DNA from: Armatimonadota bacterium
GTDB lineage: Bacteria; Armatimonadota; Fimbriimonadia; Fimbriimonadales; Fimbriimonadaceae
Assembly: GCA_023428805.1 (NCBI GenBank)
Contig: JAEYWW010000374.1
Coordinates: forward strand, 1-5,932
Direction of reading: 5' to 3'
Length of the DNA: 5,932 bases
This document shows positions 1 through 5,651 of this stretch, in pieces; positions within the stretch are counted from its first letter, which is position 1; each line of letters opens with the position of its first letter. A program made the position numbers and the translations under genes. The notes under the pieces are model-generated. The model searched no databases, was not told the DNA's origin, and saw nothing but the letters and a program-made list of their open reading frames with translations.

Positions 1-307
1 GGATGGAATCTCCTCCTCCCGTCCCCGCGAAGTAGGGCGACGACTCATAGATCACCGGCACCTTGAGACCTTCACTGTCCGTCTGCTTCGGACGGGTGAC
101 ATCCACATGAACGCGATCCCGCTTGCCGTTCTTGTCTGAGTCGAACTCCGTCTCCACCCAAAGCCGCTCTCGAATCCAATCTCCGGGCACGTTGAACTCG
201 GAAACAATCTGCGCTTGGCCATCCGCGAAAACAGCCTTTGATTGCGCGGACGCCCAAAGTGGACACCCAACGATCACCAAGGCGGCAGCACCAGCAAGAG
301 GCCTCAT
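1..307 (-). CDS. Xaa-Pro dipeptidyl-peptidase-like (S15) hydrolase, N-terminal 102 residues only
   Basis: The reading frame opens at ATG 307 and is uninterrupted to the left edge, so only the N-terminus is visible. Residues 1-22 form a signal peptide: Arg2, a hydrophobic core from about 5 to 17, and a signal peptidase I-like ASA-Q site at 19-22. An IVGC string at 12-15 also fits a lipobox, so a lipoprotein is possible. Residues 48-71 (ERLWVETEFDSDKNGKRDRV onward) and VPVIYESSPYF at 83-93 match the start of the S15/CocE catalytic domain, in which a beta-strand carrying D-x-D-x-x-G-x-x-D precedes 'RPK...VPVIYE.SPY'. Family members are serine hydrolases that cleave X-Pro dipeptides or act on acyl substrates. 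The Ser-Asp-His triad would lie beyond the window, so activity cannot be judged. An exported location is inferred. The gene is divergent from the hydrolase at 388. Confidence 0.85.
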   Translation of the reverse strand, partial: MRPLAGAAALVIVGCPLWASAQSKAVFADGQAQIVSEFNVPGDWIRERLWVETEFDSDKNGKRDRVHVDVTRPKQTDSEGLKVPVIYESSPYFAGTGGGDSI

Positions 308-316
308 AACTGCCTG

Positions 317-346
317 ATTATAGGGGATCAGAGCGCACGCAGGCAA
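317..346 (-). promoter_or_regulatory. Sigma70-type promoter for the S15 peptidase gene
   Basis: On the minus strand there is a perfect TATAAT (322 to 317), with TTGCCT (346 to 341) upstream at an 18-nt spacing. The expected transcription start, about 7 nt past the -10 box, falls near 309-310. That is only 2-3 nt before the ATG at 307, so the transcript would be almost leaderless. No strong Shine-Dalgarno sequence is visible. The call rests on consensus matching only. Confidence 0.5.
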
Positions 347-365
347 AACGCAGTGAAAAAAACGA

Positions 366-387
366 ATGAAGATGCGTACAAGCTAGC
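366..387 (+). other. Probable original start and n-region of the hydrolase signal peptide, out of frame by one base
   Basis: ATG at 366 reads MKMRTS and then meets TAG at 384-386. Removing one base near 384 would join it to the downstream frame and give MKMRTSSVSFIAAAAS, a normal signal peptide with a charged n-region followed by a hydrophobic core. As it stands, the downstream gene must start at GTG 388 and has no positive charge before its hydrophobic core. This may be a real frameshift or a sequencing or assembly error. The poly-A stretch just upstream (355-362) and the GCTAGC palindrome are plausible trouble spots. Confidence 0.4.
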
Positions 388-1359
388 GTGAGCTTCATCG
401 CGGCGGCCGCCTCCATCCTTGTCATGGGCGCTCAAAACGTCCCGCCAAAGACAGACTTTCCCAATATTGAAAGCCTCGTCATCCGCCCGAGCGCGACAGA
501 TAAAGCAATCAAAGTCGCAGACGAAAACCATACGCTCTATTGGCCGAAAGGCGCGAAGGTCCGCGAGGAGTTGGTGGTCTTCATCCCGGGGACAAACGGA
601 AATGGGACGGGAGCGGTCACCTACTGTCGCGCCATCGCATCATTCGGGCATCGTGTCCTCAACCTCACCTATCCCAGCGACATTCCGGCAGCCATCGTGC
701 GCAACCAGCCGGACCGCAATGCTTTTCTCAACTTCCGACTGGAGATCATCGAAGGTGGAGACAAGTCTGATGCCATTGAGGTCGATCGAACGAACTCCAT
801 CGAAAATCGCCTCATCAAAGCCCTGGACTACCTGGGCAGAACCCAACCCAAAGACAATTGGGGCAGGTACCTCACCAGCGCAGGGCAGATCAACTGGGAG
901 AAGGTGATCGTCGCCGGCCATTCGCAGGGAGCCGGTCATGCCGCATTGATCGGCACCCGGCACAAGGTCGCGCGGGTCGTGATGACGGGCGGTCCCCGCG
1001 ACTATGACCGCTCCGCCGACGCGCCCGCTGCTTGGTACGGAAATTCCGTCACCCCGGTGAGCCGCTTCTTCACCTTCAACCACCAGCAGGATCAGCAGGG
1101 GTGCTCATTCGAGGAGCTGTTGAAGAATGTTCGCAAGATGGGACTGGATCAGGTCGGCGCGCCCGTGGATATCGACAAAGTCGCCTCGCCCTATCAGGGA
1201 TCTCATATCCTCACCACCAACTACCCCGTGCCCCAGATCAACTCCTTGCGGGCTCATGTTTCAGTCATTCACGACACGCTGACGCCACGGGACAAGGCGG
1301 GAAAACTCCTCTTCCTTCCAGTTTGGGAGTACATGTTCACATCGCCTCTTGAGAGCTAG
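388..1359 (+). CDS. Secreted alpha/beta hydrolase, BPSS1187-like
   Basis: This is a 323-residue alpha/beta hydrolase. A hydrophobic N-terminus (residues 2-14, SFIAAAASILVMG) suggests export. VVFIPGTNGNG at 63-73 is the strand and oxyanion-hole loop. VIVAGHSQGAGHAALIG at 173-189 is the nucleophile elbow, with Ser179 as nucleophile. Asp235 in FTFNHQQDQQGC is a candidate acid, and His290 or His295 (AHVSVIHD) the candidate base. I place it in the BPSS1187-like group from the layout (IPGTNG, RVLNLTYPSD, GHSQGAGHAA); this is from memory and not searched. Substrate is unknown, with an ester or peptide-like bond possible. GTG 388 is the only usable start, because the frame has TGA at 367-369 and no good Shine-Dalgarno sequence. 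A start at ATG 366 would work only after a one-base correction (see the entry at 366). The next gene on this strand lies 143 bp on and has its own promoter, so this is probably a single-gene unit. Confidence 0.85.
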   Translation: MSFIAAAASILVMGAQNVPPKTDFPNIESLVIRPSATDKAIKVADENHTLYWPKGAKVREELVVFIPGTNGNGTGAVTYCRAIASFGHRVLNLTYPSDIPAAIVRNQPDRNAFLNFRLEIIEGGDKSDAIEVDRTNSIENRLIKALDYLGRTQPKDNWGRYLTSAGQINWEKVIVAGHSQGAGHAALIGTRHKVARVVMTGGPRDYDRSADAPAAWYGNSVTPVSRFFTFNHQQDQQGCSFEELLKNVRKMGLDQVGAPVDIDKVASPYQGSHILTTNYPVPQINSLRAHVSVIHDTLTPRDKAGKLLFLPVWEYMFTSPLES

Positions 1360-1502
1360 CGTTTCCAGCGGCATTGACGGGGATGACTTCGGAGTCTAGG
1401 GCGACCAAACGGAACCCTTTGAGAGAGATGCGACTTCAGCACACAGGACCACCCCTGCATCATTGTTTCATTAATTATTGAAATTTCTGACATAATTGTC
1501 TT
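1360..1502 (+). promoter_or_regulatory. Intergenic spacer with an extended -10 promoter for the MBOAT gene
   Basis: The first 100 bases hold no gene, no RNA and no clear terminator hairpin. From 1461 the spacer turns AT-rich. TG-A-CATAAT at 1488-1496 is an extended -10 element with five of six matches to TATAAT. The -35 candidates are poor: TTGTTT at 1463-1468 would need a 22-nt spacer, which an extended -10 element could tolerate. The predicted start near 1503 coincides with the ATG at 1503, and no Shine-Dalgarno sequence precedes it, so a leaderless mRNA is likely. Confidence 0.45.
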
Positions 1503-2828
1503 ATGATCTCCGTCCTGGGTTCAATCGGGCTTCTCTGCTTGTGCTGGGTTGCATCCGTACGAATCAGAAAAACGCCTCCTTGGGTGATCCTGGTCACGGG
1601 CGCCATCCCGATGGCGCTCGCGTGGAACGAATCTCCGCCCCTGCGATTGGCCATTTCCTCGCTGATCCTTCTTTACTTTGTCAAAGCCGCCGCTTTGCTT
1701 GCCTCCCCAGTGCAACCGAGAGGGACGGGAGCGTTCATCTATGCCACGGTCTGGCCGGGCATCGATCCTCAAGGGCTCGATCAGCGGGGCAAGGCCATTC
1801 CGGAAGCGGGCGGGAGATTTCGGCGAGGCTATGCCAAGTTCTGGGTCGGACTGGCAGCGTGCGGACTGCTCGCCTGGGTGACGCCCGCGCTCTCGGCGAG
1901 CACTGCCGGAGCGATGGGAATTGCGGCGCTCCTGTTGACTGTTCATCTTGGCTTCTCTGACATGCTGACCGCAGGTTTGCAGAGCCAAGGCTATGCGGTG
2001 AAGCCTCTCTTTGAAGACCCGCTCAAGGCAGACACGCTCAACGACTTTTGGACTCGCCGCTGGAATCTTGCTTTTGTCCAGATGAATCGGATTCTCTTCC
2101 TCAAGCCGCTCATCCGAATTCTGGGCATGAGGGGAGCGATTGTCGCGGTCTTTGTTGTCTCTGGGGTGCTTCATGAATGCGCGATCAGCTATCCGGTGAT
2201 GGCGGGGTGGGGCGGACCGCTGCTGTACTTTGTGATGCAGGCAGTTCTGGTTGCGCTGGAAAGAAAGTGGGGAATCAGAAGCCGGTTCTGGACGTGGTCC
2301 ATGCTCCTGCTGCCGATCCCCCTGCTGTTTCACGAGCCCTTCCGGGTCGGGCTGGTGGCGCCGCTCTTCTCGAACCTTGGAGCATGGATGCACAGCCTCA
2401 CTTTTCAGAGCTTCTGGTCATTGGCGCTGCCGCTTCTTGGATTGATGCACTTCCTCATCCTCGCGGCATCGGCCCAAGTGCCGAGCAGATTGAACTGGAA
2501 GGAGGAGTTGGGCCGCCTCAGTCCGTTGAACCGCAAGCTGATGTGGACCTACGGCATCTTCATCGTGCTCTGCATCGTGGCATTCGGAACGATGACGATT
2601 GTTCTCCGGGGCTCAATACTGAAGGGCGATCAGACCGCGCTTTGGCTCTGCGGGTTCATCGCCGTCTTCTGGGGACTGCGATTGGTGGTGGACAACTTCG
2701 TTTTAACTCACGAGGATTGGCCGCAGGGCTCCGAGCTTGAGATTGGGCACGTTCTCCTCACCACTCTTTTCCTTGTGTTGACTCTGGGTTATGGCGGAAT
2801 TGTCGCCGCCTCACTTTTGACTCGCTAG
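1503..2828 (+). CDS. MBOAT_2 / wax synthase-like membrane O-acyltransferase with an extra C-terminal membrane domain
   Basis: The 441-residue polytopic membrane protein has roughly ten or more hydrophobic segments, beginning at residue 4. Two hallmarks of the wax-synthase branch of membrane-bound O-acyltransferases are present: NDFWTRRWN at 180-188 and VVSGVLHE at 218-225, where His224 is the conserved catalytic histidine. Family members transfer an acyl group from acyl-CoA to an alcohol or other hydroxyl in the membrane; the substrate here is unknown. The enzyme domain seems to end near 310. The remaining 130 residues start with LPLLGLMHFLILAASAQVP, contain a polar stretch LNWKEELGRLSPLNRK at 330-345, and then three further hydrophobic segments. 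They resemble a stand-alone membrane protein that I recall near such enzymes, so this may be a fusion. ATG 1503 is fixed by an in-frame TGA at 1488. The gene ends convergently on the CoA-binding gene with a 4-bp overlap. Confidence 0.85.
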   Translation: MISVLGSIGLLCLCWVASVRIRKTPPWVILVTGAIPMALAWNESPPLRLAISSLILLYFVKAAALLASPVQPRGTGAFIYATVWPGIDPQGLDQRGKAIPEAGGRFRRGYAKFWVGLAACGLLAWVTPALSASTAGAMGIAALLLTVHLGFSDMLTAGLQSQGYAVKPLFEDPLKADTLNDFWTRRWNLAFVQMNRILFLKPLIRILGMRGAIVAVFVVSGVLHECAISYPVMAGWGGPLLYFVMQAVLVALERKWGIRSRFWTWSMLLLPIPLLFHEPFRVGLVAPLFSNLGAWMHSLTFQSFWSLALPLLGLMHFLILAASAQVPSRLNWKEELGRLSPLNRKLMWTYGIFIVLCIVAFGTMTIVLRGSILKGDQTALWLCGFIAVFWGLRLVVDNFVLTHEDWPQGSELEIGHVLLTTLFLVLTLGYGGIVAASLLTR

Positions 2829-2830
2829 CG
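2823..2830. other. Palindromic shared stop site of two convergent genes
   Basis: CGCTAGCG is a perfect 8-bp palindrome. Its CTAG core supplies TAG (2826-2828) to the MBOAT gene and TAG (2827 to 2825) to the minus-strand CoA-binding gene. The two coding regions therefore overlap by 4 bp, and no intergenic terminator can exist. Each transcript must run into the other gene's 3' end before stopping. Confidence 0.9.
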
Positions 2831-3346
2831 CTTCTTGCGGCACTTGGCGGAGATCACTTCGGTGTTCATGCCCGCCCAGTGGAGCATTCCCCCGTAGCGA
2901 CCGTGCTCCATTTTGATGCACTTGTCCATCACGACTTTCAGGCCAGCTTCGAGAGCTCTTTCGGCAGCTTCGAAATGGATGATGCGAAGCTGACTCCATA
3001 CCGCCTTGGCTCCATTTTGAACCGCTTCCTCCACAATGCCGGGGACTTCGTTCGCGGGACGGAAAATGTCGACCACATCCACCGGGAAGGGGATGGCGGA
3101 GACGCTGGGATAGCACTTTTCGCCGAGAATCTCGGCTGCTTTCGGATGGACTGGGATGATCCGGTAGCCCTCGTCTTGAAGATAATTCGCAACCATGTTG
3201 CTCGCCTTGGTCTTCTCGGTCGAAAGGCCGACGACGGCGATGGTTTTGGCCTCCGCGAGGATTTCGCGGATGACCTTGGTGTCCTGATATTTCGCCCGCT
3301 GTTCGGGTGAAAGCTGAGTGTTGAGGGTGATGTCGCAGAAGCTCAT
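2825..3346 (-). CDS. CoA-binding domain protein (YccU-like, CoA_binding_2)
   Basis: This is a 173-residue soluble protein with a Rossmann-type CoA-binding fold. The nucleotide loop is IAVVGLSTEKTKASN at 36-50. It is followed by YRIIPVHPKA at 61-70, VDVVDIFRP at 89-97, VWSQLRIIHFEAAERA at 116-131, and VVMDKCIKMEH at 138-148. All are family landmarks, although Arg121 stands where relatives usually have Gly. Relatives bind CoA or acyl-CoA and lack the ligase half of succinyl-CoA synthetase; no reaction is firmly assigned. ATG 3346 is preferred over a TTG-type start ten codons upstream because AGGA lies 5 nt before it and its ATG overlaps the toxin stop (ATGA). The gene is last in a five-gene minus-strand run. 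Next to metY, a role in sensing or delivering acyl-CoA for homoserine acylation is conceivable but inferred. The basic tail CRKKR ends at the shared CTAG. Confidence 0.88.
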   Translation of the reverse strand: MSFCDITLNTQLSPEQRAKYQDTKVIREILAEAKTIAVVGLSTEKTKASNMVANYLQDEGYRIIPVHPKAAEILGEKCYPSVSAIPFPVDVVDIFRPANEVPGIVEEAVQNGAKAVWSQLRIIHFEAAERALEAGLKVVMDKCIKMEHGRYGGMLHWAGMNTEVISAKCRKKR

Positions 3347-3660
3347 GGATCCTGGTCGGCAAGCCTTTCCTGCCACTGTTGAGAAGTGTGATAGATTCCG
3401 ACGATGAGAATCTCATCCACATTCGCCTTGAAGACGATGACATGACCATGACTTCTGCCTTTGAATCGGCAAGTGACATAGCGCAGCCGAGCATCACCCG
3501 GCACAGGACGACCAACTTGATGATTCTCTAAAATAGCTGCCATCTCATTCTGGAGAAAGTCTCCATATCTCAGTGCTTGGGCACTGCCAAAGGTGGATAG
3601 TGTCCATCCTAGAATCTCTCGGAGATGCCCCTCAGCCAAAGGCAGGAGAACGATTCGCAA
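3343..3660 (-). CDS. RelE/ParE-family toxin of a type II toxin-antitoxin pair
   Basis: This 105-residue protein has the ParE/RelE layout. An N-terminal strand (RIVLLPLAE) leads into a helix, AEGHLREILGWTLSTFG at 9-25, and a second helix, ALRYGDFLQNEMAAILENH at 29-47. A core follows with GRPVPGDARLRYVTCRF at 50-66, HGHVIVFKA at 71-79 and EILIVGIYHTSQQW at 83-96. Some relatives poison gyrase and others cut mRNA on the ribosome; the sequence does not decide which. The start is TTG 3660. An in-frame TGA lies eight codons upstream, and no ATG or GTG lies between, so the rare start is well constrained. Purine-rich GGAAGAAGGCAGG precedes it. The antitoxin stop ends 1 nt earlier, so toxin translation probably depends on antitoxin translation, and a TTG start would keep it low. 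The toxin stop overlaps the next gene's ATG. Base composition is lower in GC than both metabolic neighbours. Confidence 0.82.
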   Translation of the reverse strand: MRIVLLPLAEGHLREILGWTLSTFGSAQALRYGDFLQNEMAAILENHQVGRPVPGDARLRYVTCRFKGRSHGHVIVFKANVDEILIVGIYHTSQQWQERLADQDP

Positions 3661-3661
3661 A

Positions 3662-3928
3662 TCAGCCTGCCTTCTTCCCTTTCAATTCACCCCTGATTGA
3701 ATCAAACGCCTGATCCAACGGTCGAGCATTTCCATCTCGCTCGTACTCCACGACAGCATTCTGAAGTTCGGCGACGACATTGGGAGTAAAAATGGACTCA
3801 ACTTCCGGAGCATTGAATCCCGTGTCGATTTCCCGGGCGACGTACTCGTCTACAGACGAATATCCCCTTTCCTGCGCCTTCTTCCTGGCCCGCGCATAAG
3901 TCTCTTCCGACACGTGGATTTCCGGCAT
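3662..3928 (-). CDS. Antitoxin, ribbon-helix-helix-like, partner of the adjacent RelE/ParE toxin
   Basis: This 88-residue charged protein lies directly before the toxin, the usual antitoxin-first order. Residues 2-34 fit a ribbon-helix-helix: a strand PEIHV, a helix SEETYARARKKAQERG at 7-22, a turn YSSVDEYV, and a second helix into AREI. This would bind DNA as a dimer and autoregulate the pair. The C-terminal half, especially VVAELQNAVVEYERDG at 51-66 and LDQAFDSIRGELKGKK at 71-86, is helical and amphipathic, suited to wrapping the toxin. The call depends mainly on position and size, since antitoxins diverge quickly. The ATG lies 7 nt past the metY stop with only a weak AGAAAAG upstream, so translation may be coupled to metY. 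A TATCAT (3943 to 3938) could be a -10 box of a private promoter, but its -35 match is poor. Confidence 0.72.
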   Translation of the reverse strand: MPEIHVSEETYARARKKAQERGYSSVDEYVAREIDTGFNAPEVESIFTPNVVAELQNAVVEYERDGNARPLDQAFDSIRGELKGKKAG

Positions 3929-3935
3929 GGCTTTT

Positions 3936-5210
3936 CTATGATACGCCGCTGGTCAGGGACTGGTCCAAATCCCAGAGGAGATCATCGGCGGTCTCCAGGC
4001 CGACGCTGAGCCGAATCAGGCCGGGGCTGACGCCGCCGGCTTCGAGTTCGGCATCTGAGAGCTGCTGGTGCGTTGTCGAGGCAGGGTGGATCACAAGAGA
4101 TTTGGCGTCGCCGACATTCGCGAGATGCGAGAAAATCTCCAGGGATTCGATGAACTTCCGTCCGGCTTCGCGCCCGCCCTTGATCTCAAAGGACATGACC
4201 GCCCCCGCTCCTTTCGGCAGATACTTCATAGCGCGATCATGATGAGGATGGCTGGGCAATCCGGCGTAGTGAACCCGCTCCACCTGCGCATGAGATTCCA
4301 AAAACCGGGCGACAGACAACGAATTCGCCACGTGCCGCTCCATCCGCAACGACAAGGTCTCCAGACCCTGCAATAGCAGGAATGAGTTCATCGGAGAGAT
4401 GCAGGCGCCCGTATCCCGCACGGTCTCGGCCCGGAGCTTCATCAGGAAGCCGTAGTGCCCGAATGTGTCGAAGAACTTCAGCCCGTGATAGCTGGGCGAT
4501 TCATCTGCGATGGTGGGAAAACCGGAGAAGTCAAAGTCGCCCGAGTCCACCACAACCCCGCCGATGCTCGTGCCGTGTCCGCCGATGAACTTCGTCGCGG
4601 AATGGATCACGAGGGTCGCTCCCCACTCGATCGGGCGGCACAAATAGGGCGTCGCGAAGGTGCTGTCCACGATCAGCGGAATTCCATGCGACTTCGCCAA
4701 ATCGGCCAAGCCAGAAAGGTCGGGGATGCTGTTGATCGGGTTGCCGATGATCTCGACGAACAACGCCCGCGTCTTCGGAGTCACCGCCGCCGCCCAATCC
4801 TCAACGCTCTCCGGCGAGACAAAGGAGACGTCGATCGAGAGCTTGCGCAGGGTGTGCGCCATCTGGGTCAGCGTTCCGCCGTAGAGCTGCGACGACGCCA
4901 CGATATGATCCCCCGGCGAGCAGAGAGTCATGATCGCGCCGAATTGCGCGGCCATCCCGCTCGCCACCGCGACCGATCCCGTGCCGCCTTCCAGCGACGC
5001 CATCCGCTCCTCAAAAACCGCCGTCGTCGGATTGCTGATCCGGCTGTAGATGTTGCCGTACTGCTTCAGCTCAAAAAGATGCGCGGCCTCGTCGGTGTCG
5101 CCGAAGACATAGGAAGTGGTCTGGTAGATCGGCACGGCCCGCGCGCCGACGTGCGGGTCAGGAATCTGGCCCGCGTGGAGCATCCGAGTTTCAAATCCAA
5201 ATTTTCGCAT
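3936..5210 (-). CDS. metY: O-acetylhomoserine aminocarboxypropyltransferase (sulfhydrylase), PLP-dependent
   Basis: The 424-residue enzyme is full length for the Cys/Met metabolism PLP family. It joins O-acetylhomoserine and sulfide (or another thiol) to give homocysteine and acetate in the cytoplasm, the direct-sulfhydrylation route to methionine. Visible landmarks are the opening GFETRMLHAGQ at 5-15, YSRISNPT at 55-62 (Tyr and Arg that reach the neighbouring subunit's cofactor phosphate), ASGMAA at 83-88, VDSTFATPYL at 181-190 (Asp182 on the pyridine nitrogen), HSATKFIGGHG at 203-213 with Lys207 forming the Schiff base, and RLSVGLE at 400-406. The insert near 222-258 (DFDFSGFPTIADES...YHGLKFFDTFG) favours MetY over MetB, MetC or MetZ. 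ATG 5210 lies 3 nt after the cupin stop with only a weak Shine-Dalgarno sequence, so coupled translation is likely. No SAM riboswitch is visible upstream of the run. GC content is higher than in the following toxin-antitoxin genes. Confidence 0.95.
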   Translation of the reverse strand: MRKFGFETRMLHAGQIPDPHVGARAVPIYQTTSYVFGDTDEAAHLFELKQYGNIYSRISNPTTAVFEERMASLEGGTGSVAVASGMAAQFGAIMTLCSPGDHIVASSQLYGGTLTQMAHTLRKLSIDVSFVSPESVEDWAAAVTPKTRALFVEIIGNPINSIPDLSGLADLAKSHGIPLIVDSTFATPYLCRPIEWGATLVIHSATKFIGGHGTSIGGVVVDSGDFDFSGFPTIADESPSYHGLKFFDTFGHYGFLMKLRAETVRDTGACISPMNSFLLLQGLETLSLRMERHVANSLSVARFLESHAQVERVHYAGLPSHPHHDRAMKYLPKGAGAVMSFEIKGGREAGRKFIESLEIFSHLANVGDAKSLVIHPASTTHQQLSDAELEAGGVSPGLIRLSVGLETADDLLWDLDQSLTSGVS

Positions 5211-5213
5211 GAC

Positions 5214-5651
5214 TCAATACCGGATGAAGTCGCCCACTCCGAGGGAGGTCAAATCTTCGATGTCGCTCTCCGTCGGCCGCTGGGGGCGGTCGCGGTCGTT
5301 GTTGACGATGCACAGAAACCCGAGTTCCTCGCCATTCACCGCGCGGAATTGGTGCCAGGTCATCGGCGGAATATGAACCACGTCGTGGAGTCCGATCTCG
5401 GTGATTCTGTCGCCCACAAAAACCTTGCCCGAACCCCGGATGATCATGACCGCGTGCTGATGCTGGTGCCGTTCGAGCGTCGAATGTCCGCCCTCGCCGA
5501 CCTCGAAATAGCGGAATTCAACAGGAAGGTCGCCCTCGCCCTGAAAGAGCGTCTGCCGCGTGATGCTGCGAAAGTGAGTGCCACCATCTTCCTTGTAGGG
5601 CATCACTTCGACCTCTCGCCATCGCCAGCCTCCGCTTGACTTCTGAATCAT
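5214..5651 (-). CDS. Small single-domain cupin (cupin_2 type)
   Basis: This is a 145-residue, one-domain cupin. Motif 1 is GEGGHSTLERHQHQHAVMI at 53-71, with His62, His64 and His66 as the likely metal ligands. Motif 2 is HIPPMTWHQFRAVN at 93-106, with His100 as the last ligand. Spacing fits a working metal site; substrate and metal are unknown. The N-terminus (WRWREVEVMPYKEDGG) and the ITRQTLF strand are ordinary for this subgroup. ATG 5651 is chosen, because its TGA-overlapping ATGA joins it to an upstream open frame. GTG 5657, two codons earlier, is an alternative with GGCGG 7 nt before it. The gene leads directly into metY with a 3-nt gap, so it is almost certainly cotranscribed and probably serves the same sulfur or amino-acid pathway. 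This link is inferred from position only. Confidence 0.85.
   Translation of the reverse strand: MIQKSSGGWRWREVEVMPYKEDGGTHFRSITRQTLFQGEGDLPVEFRYFEVGEGGHSTLERHQHQHAVMIIRGSGKVFVGDRITEIGLHDVVHIPPMTWHQFRAVNGEELGFLCIVNNDRDRPQRPTESDIEDLTSLGVGDFIRY

Noticed and set aside
640..1083. Minus-strand open frame of 147 codons inside the hydrolase gene
   Set aside because: It lies opposite the nucleophile elbow region of a real alpha/beta hydrolase and shows no motif of its own.
1521..2393. Minus-strand open frame of 290 codons opposite the MBOAT gene
   Set aside because: Composition is Arg/His/Gln-rich with no recognisable motif, while the opposite strand encodes a coherent membrane protein with catalytic motifs.
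2811..3515. Minus-strand open frame of 234 codons overlapping the toxin and CoA-binding genes
   Set aside because: It is a different frame on the same strand as two recognisable proteins and has a Ser/Arg/His-rich shadow composition.
3938..3968. Private promoter for the toxin-antitoxin pair (TATCAT with TTGGAC)
   Set aside because: The -10 is moderate, but the -35 matches only three positions and the spacer is 19 nt, so it is too weak to list as a feature.
4455..5639. Long plus-strand open frame of 394 codons opposite metY and the cupin
   Set aside because: It is an antisense shadow: Arg- and Asp-rich, without domain motifs, and opposite a clearly genuine PLP enzyme and cupin.
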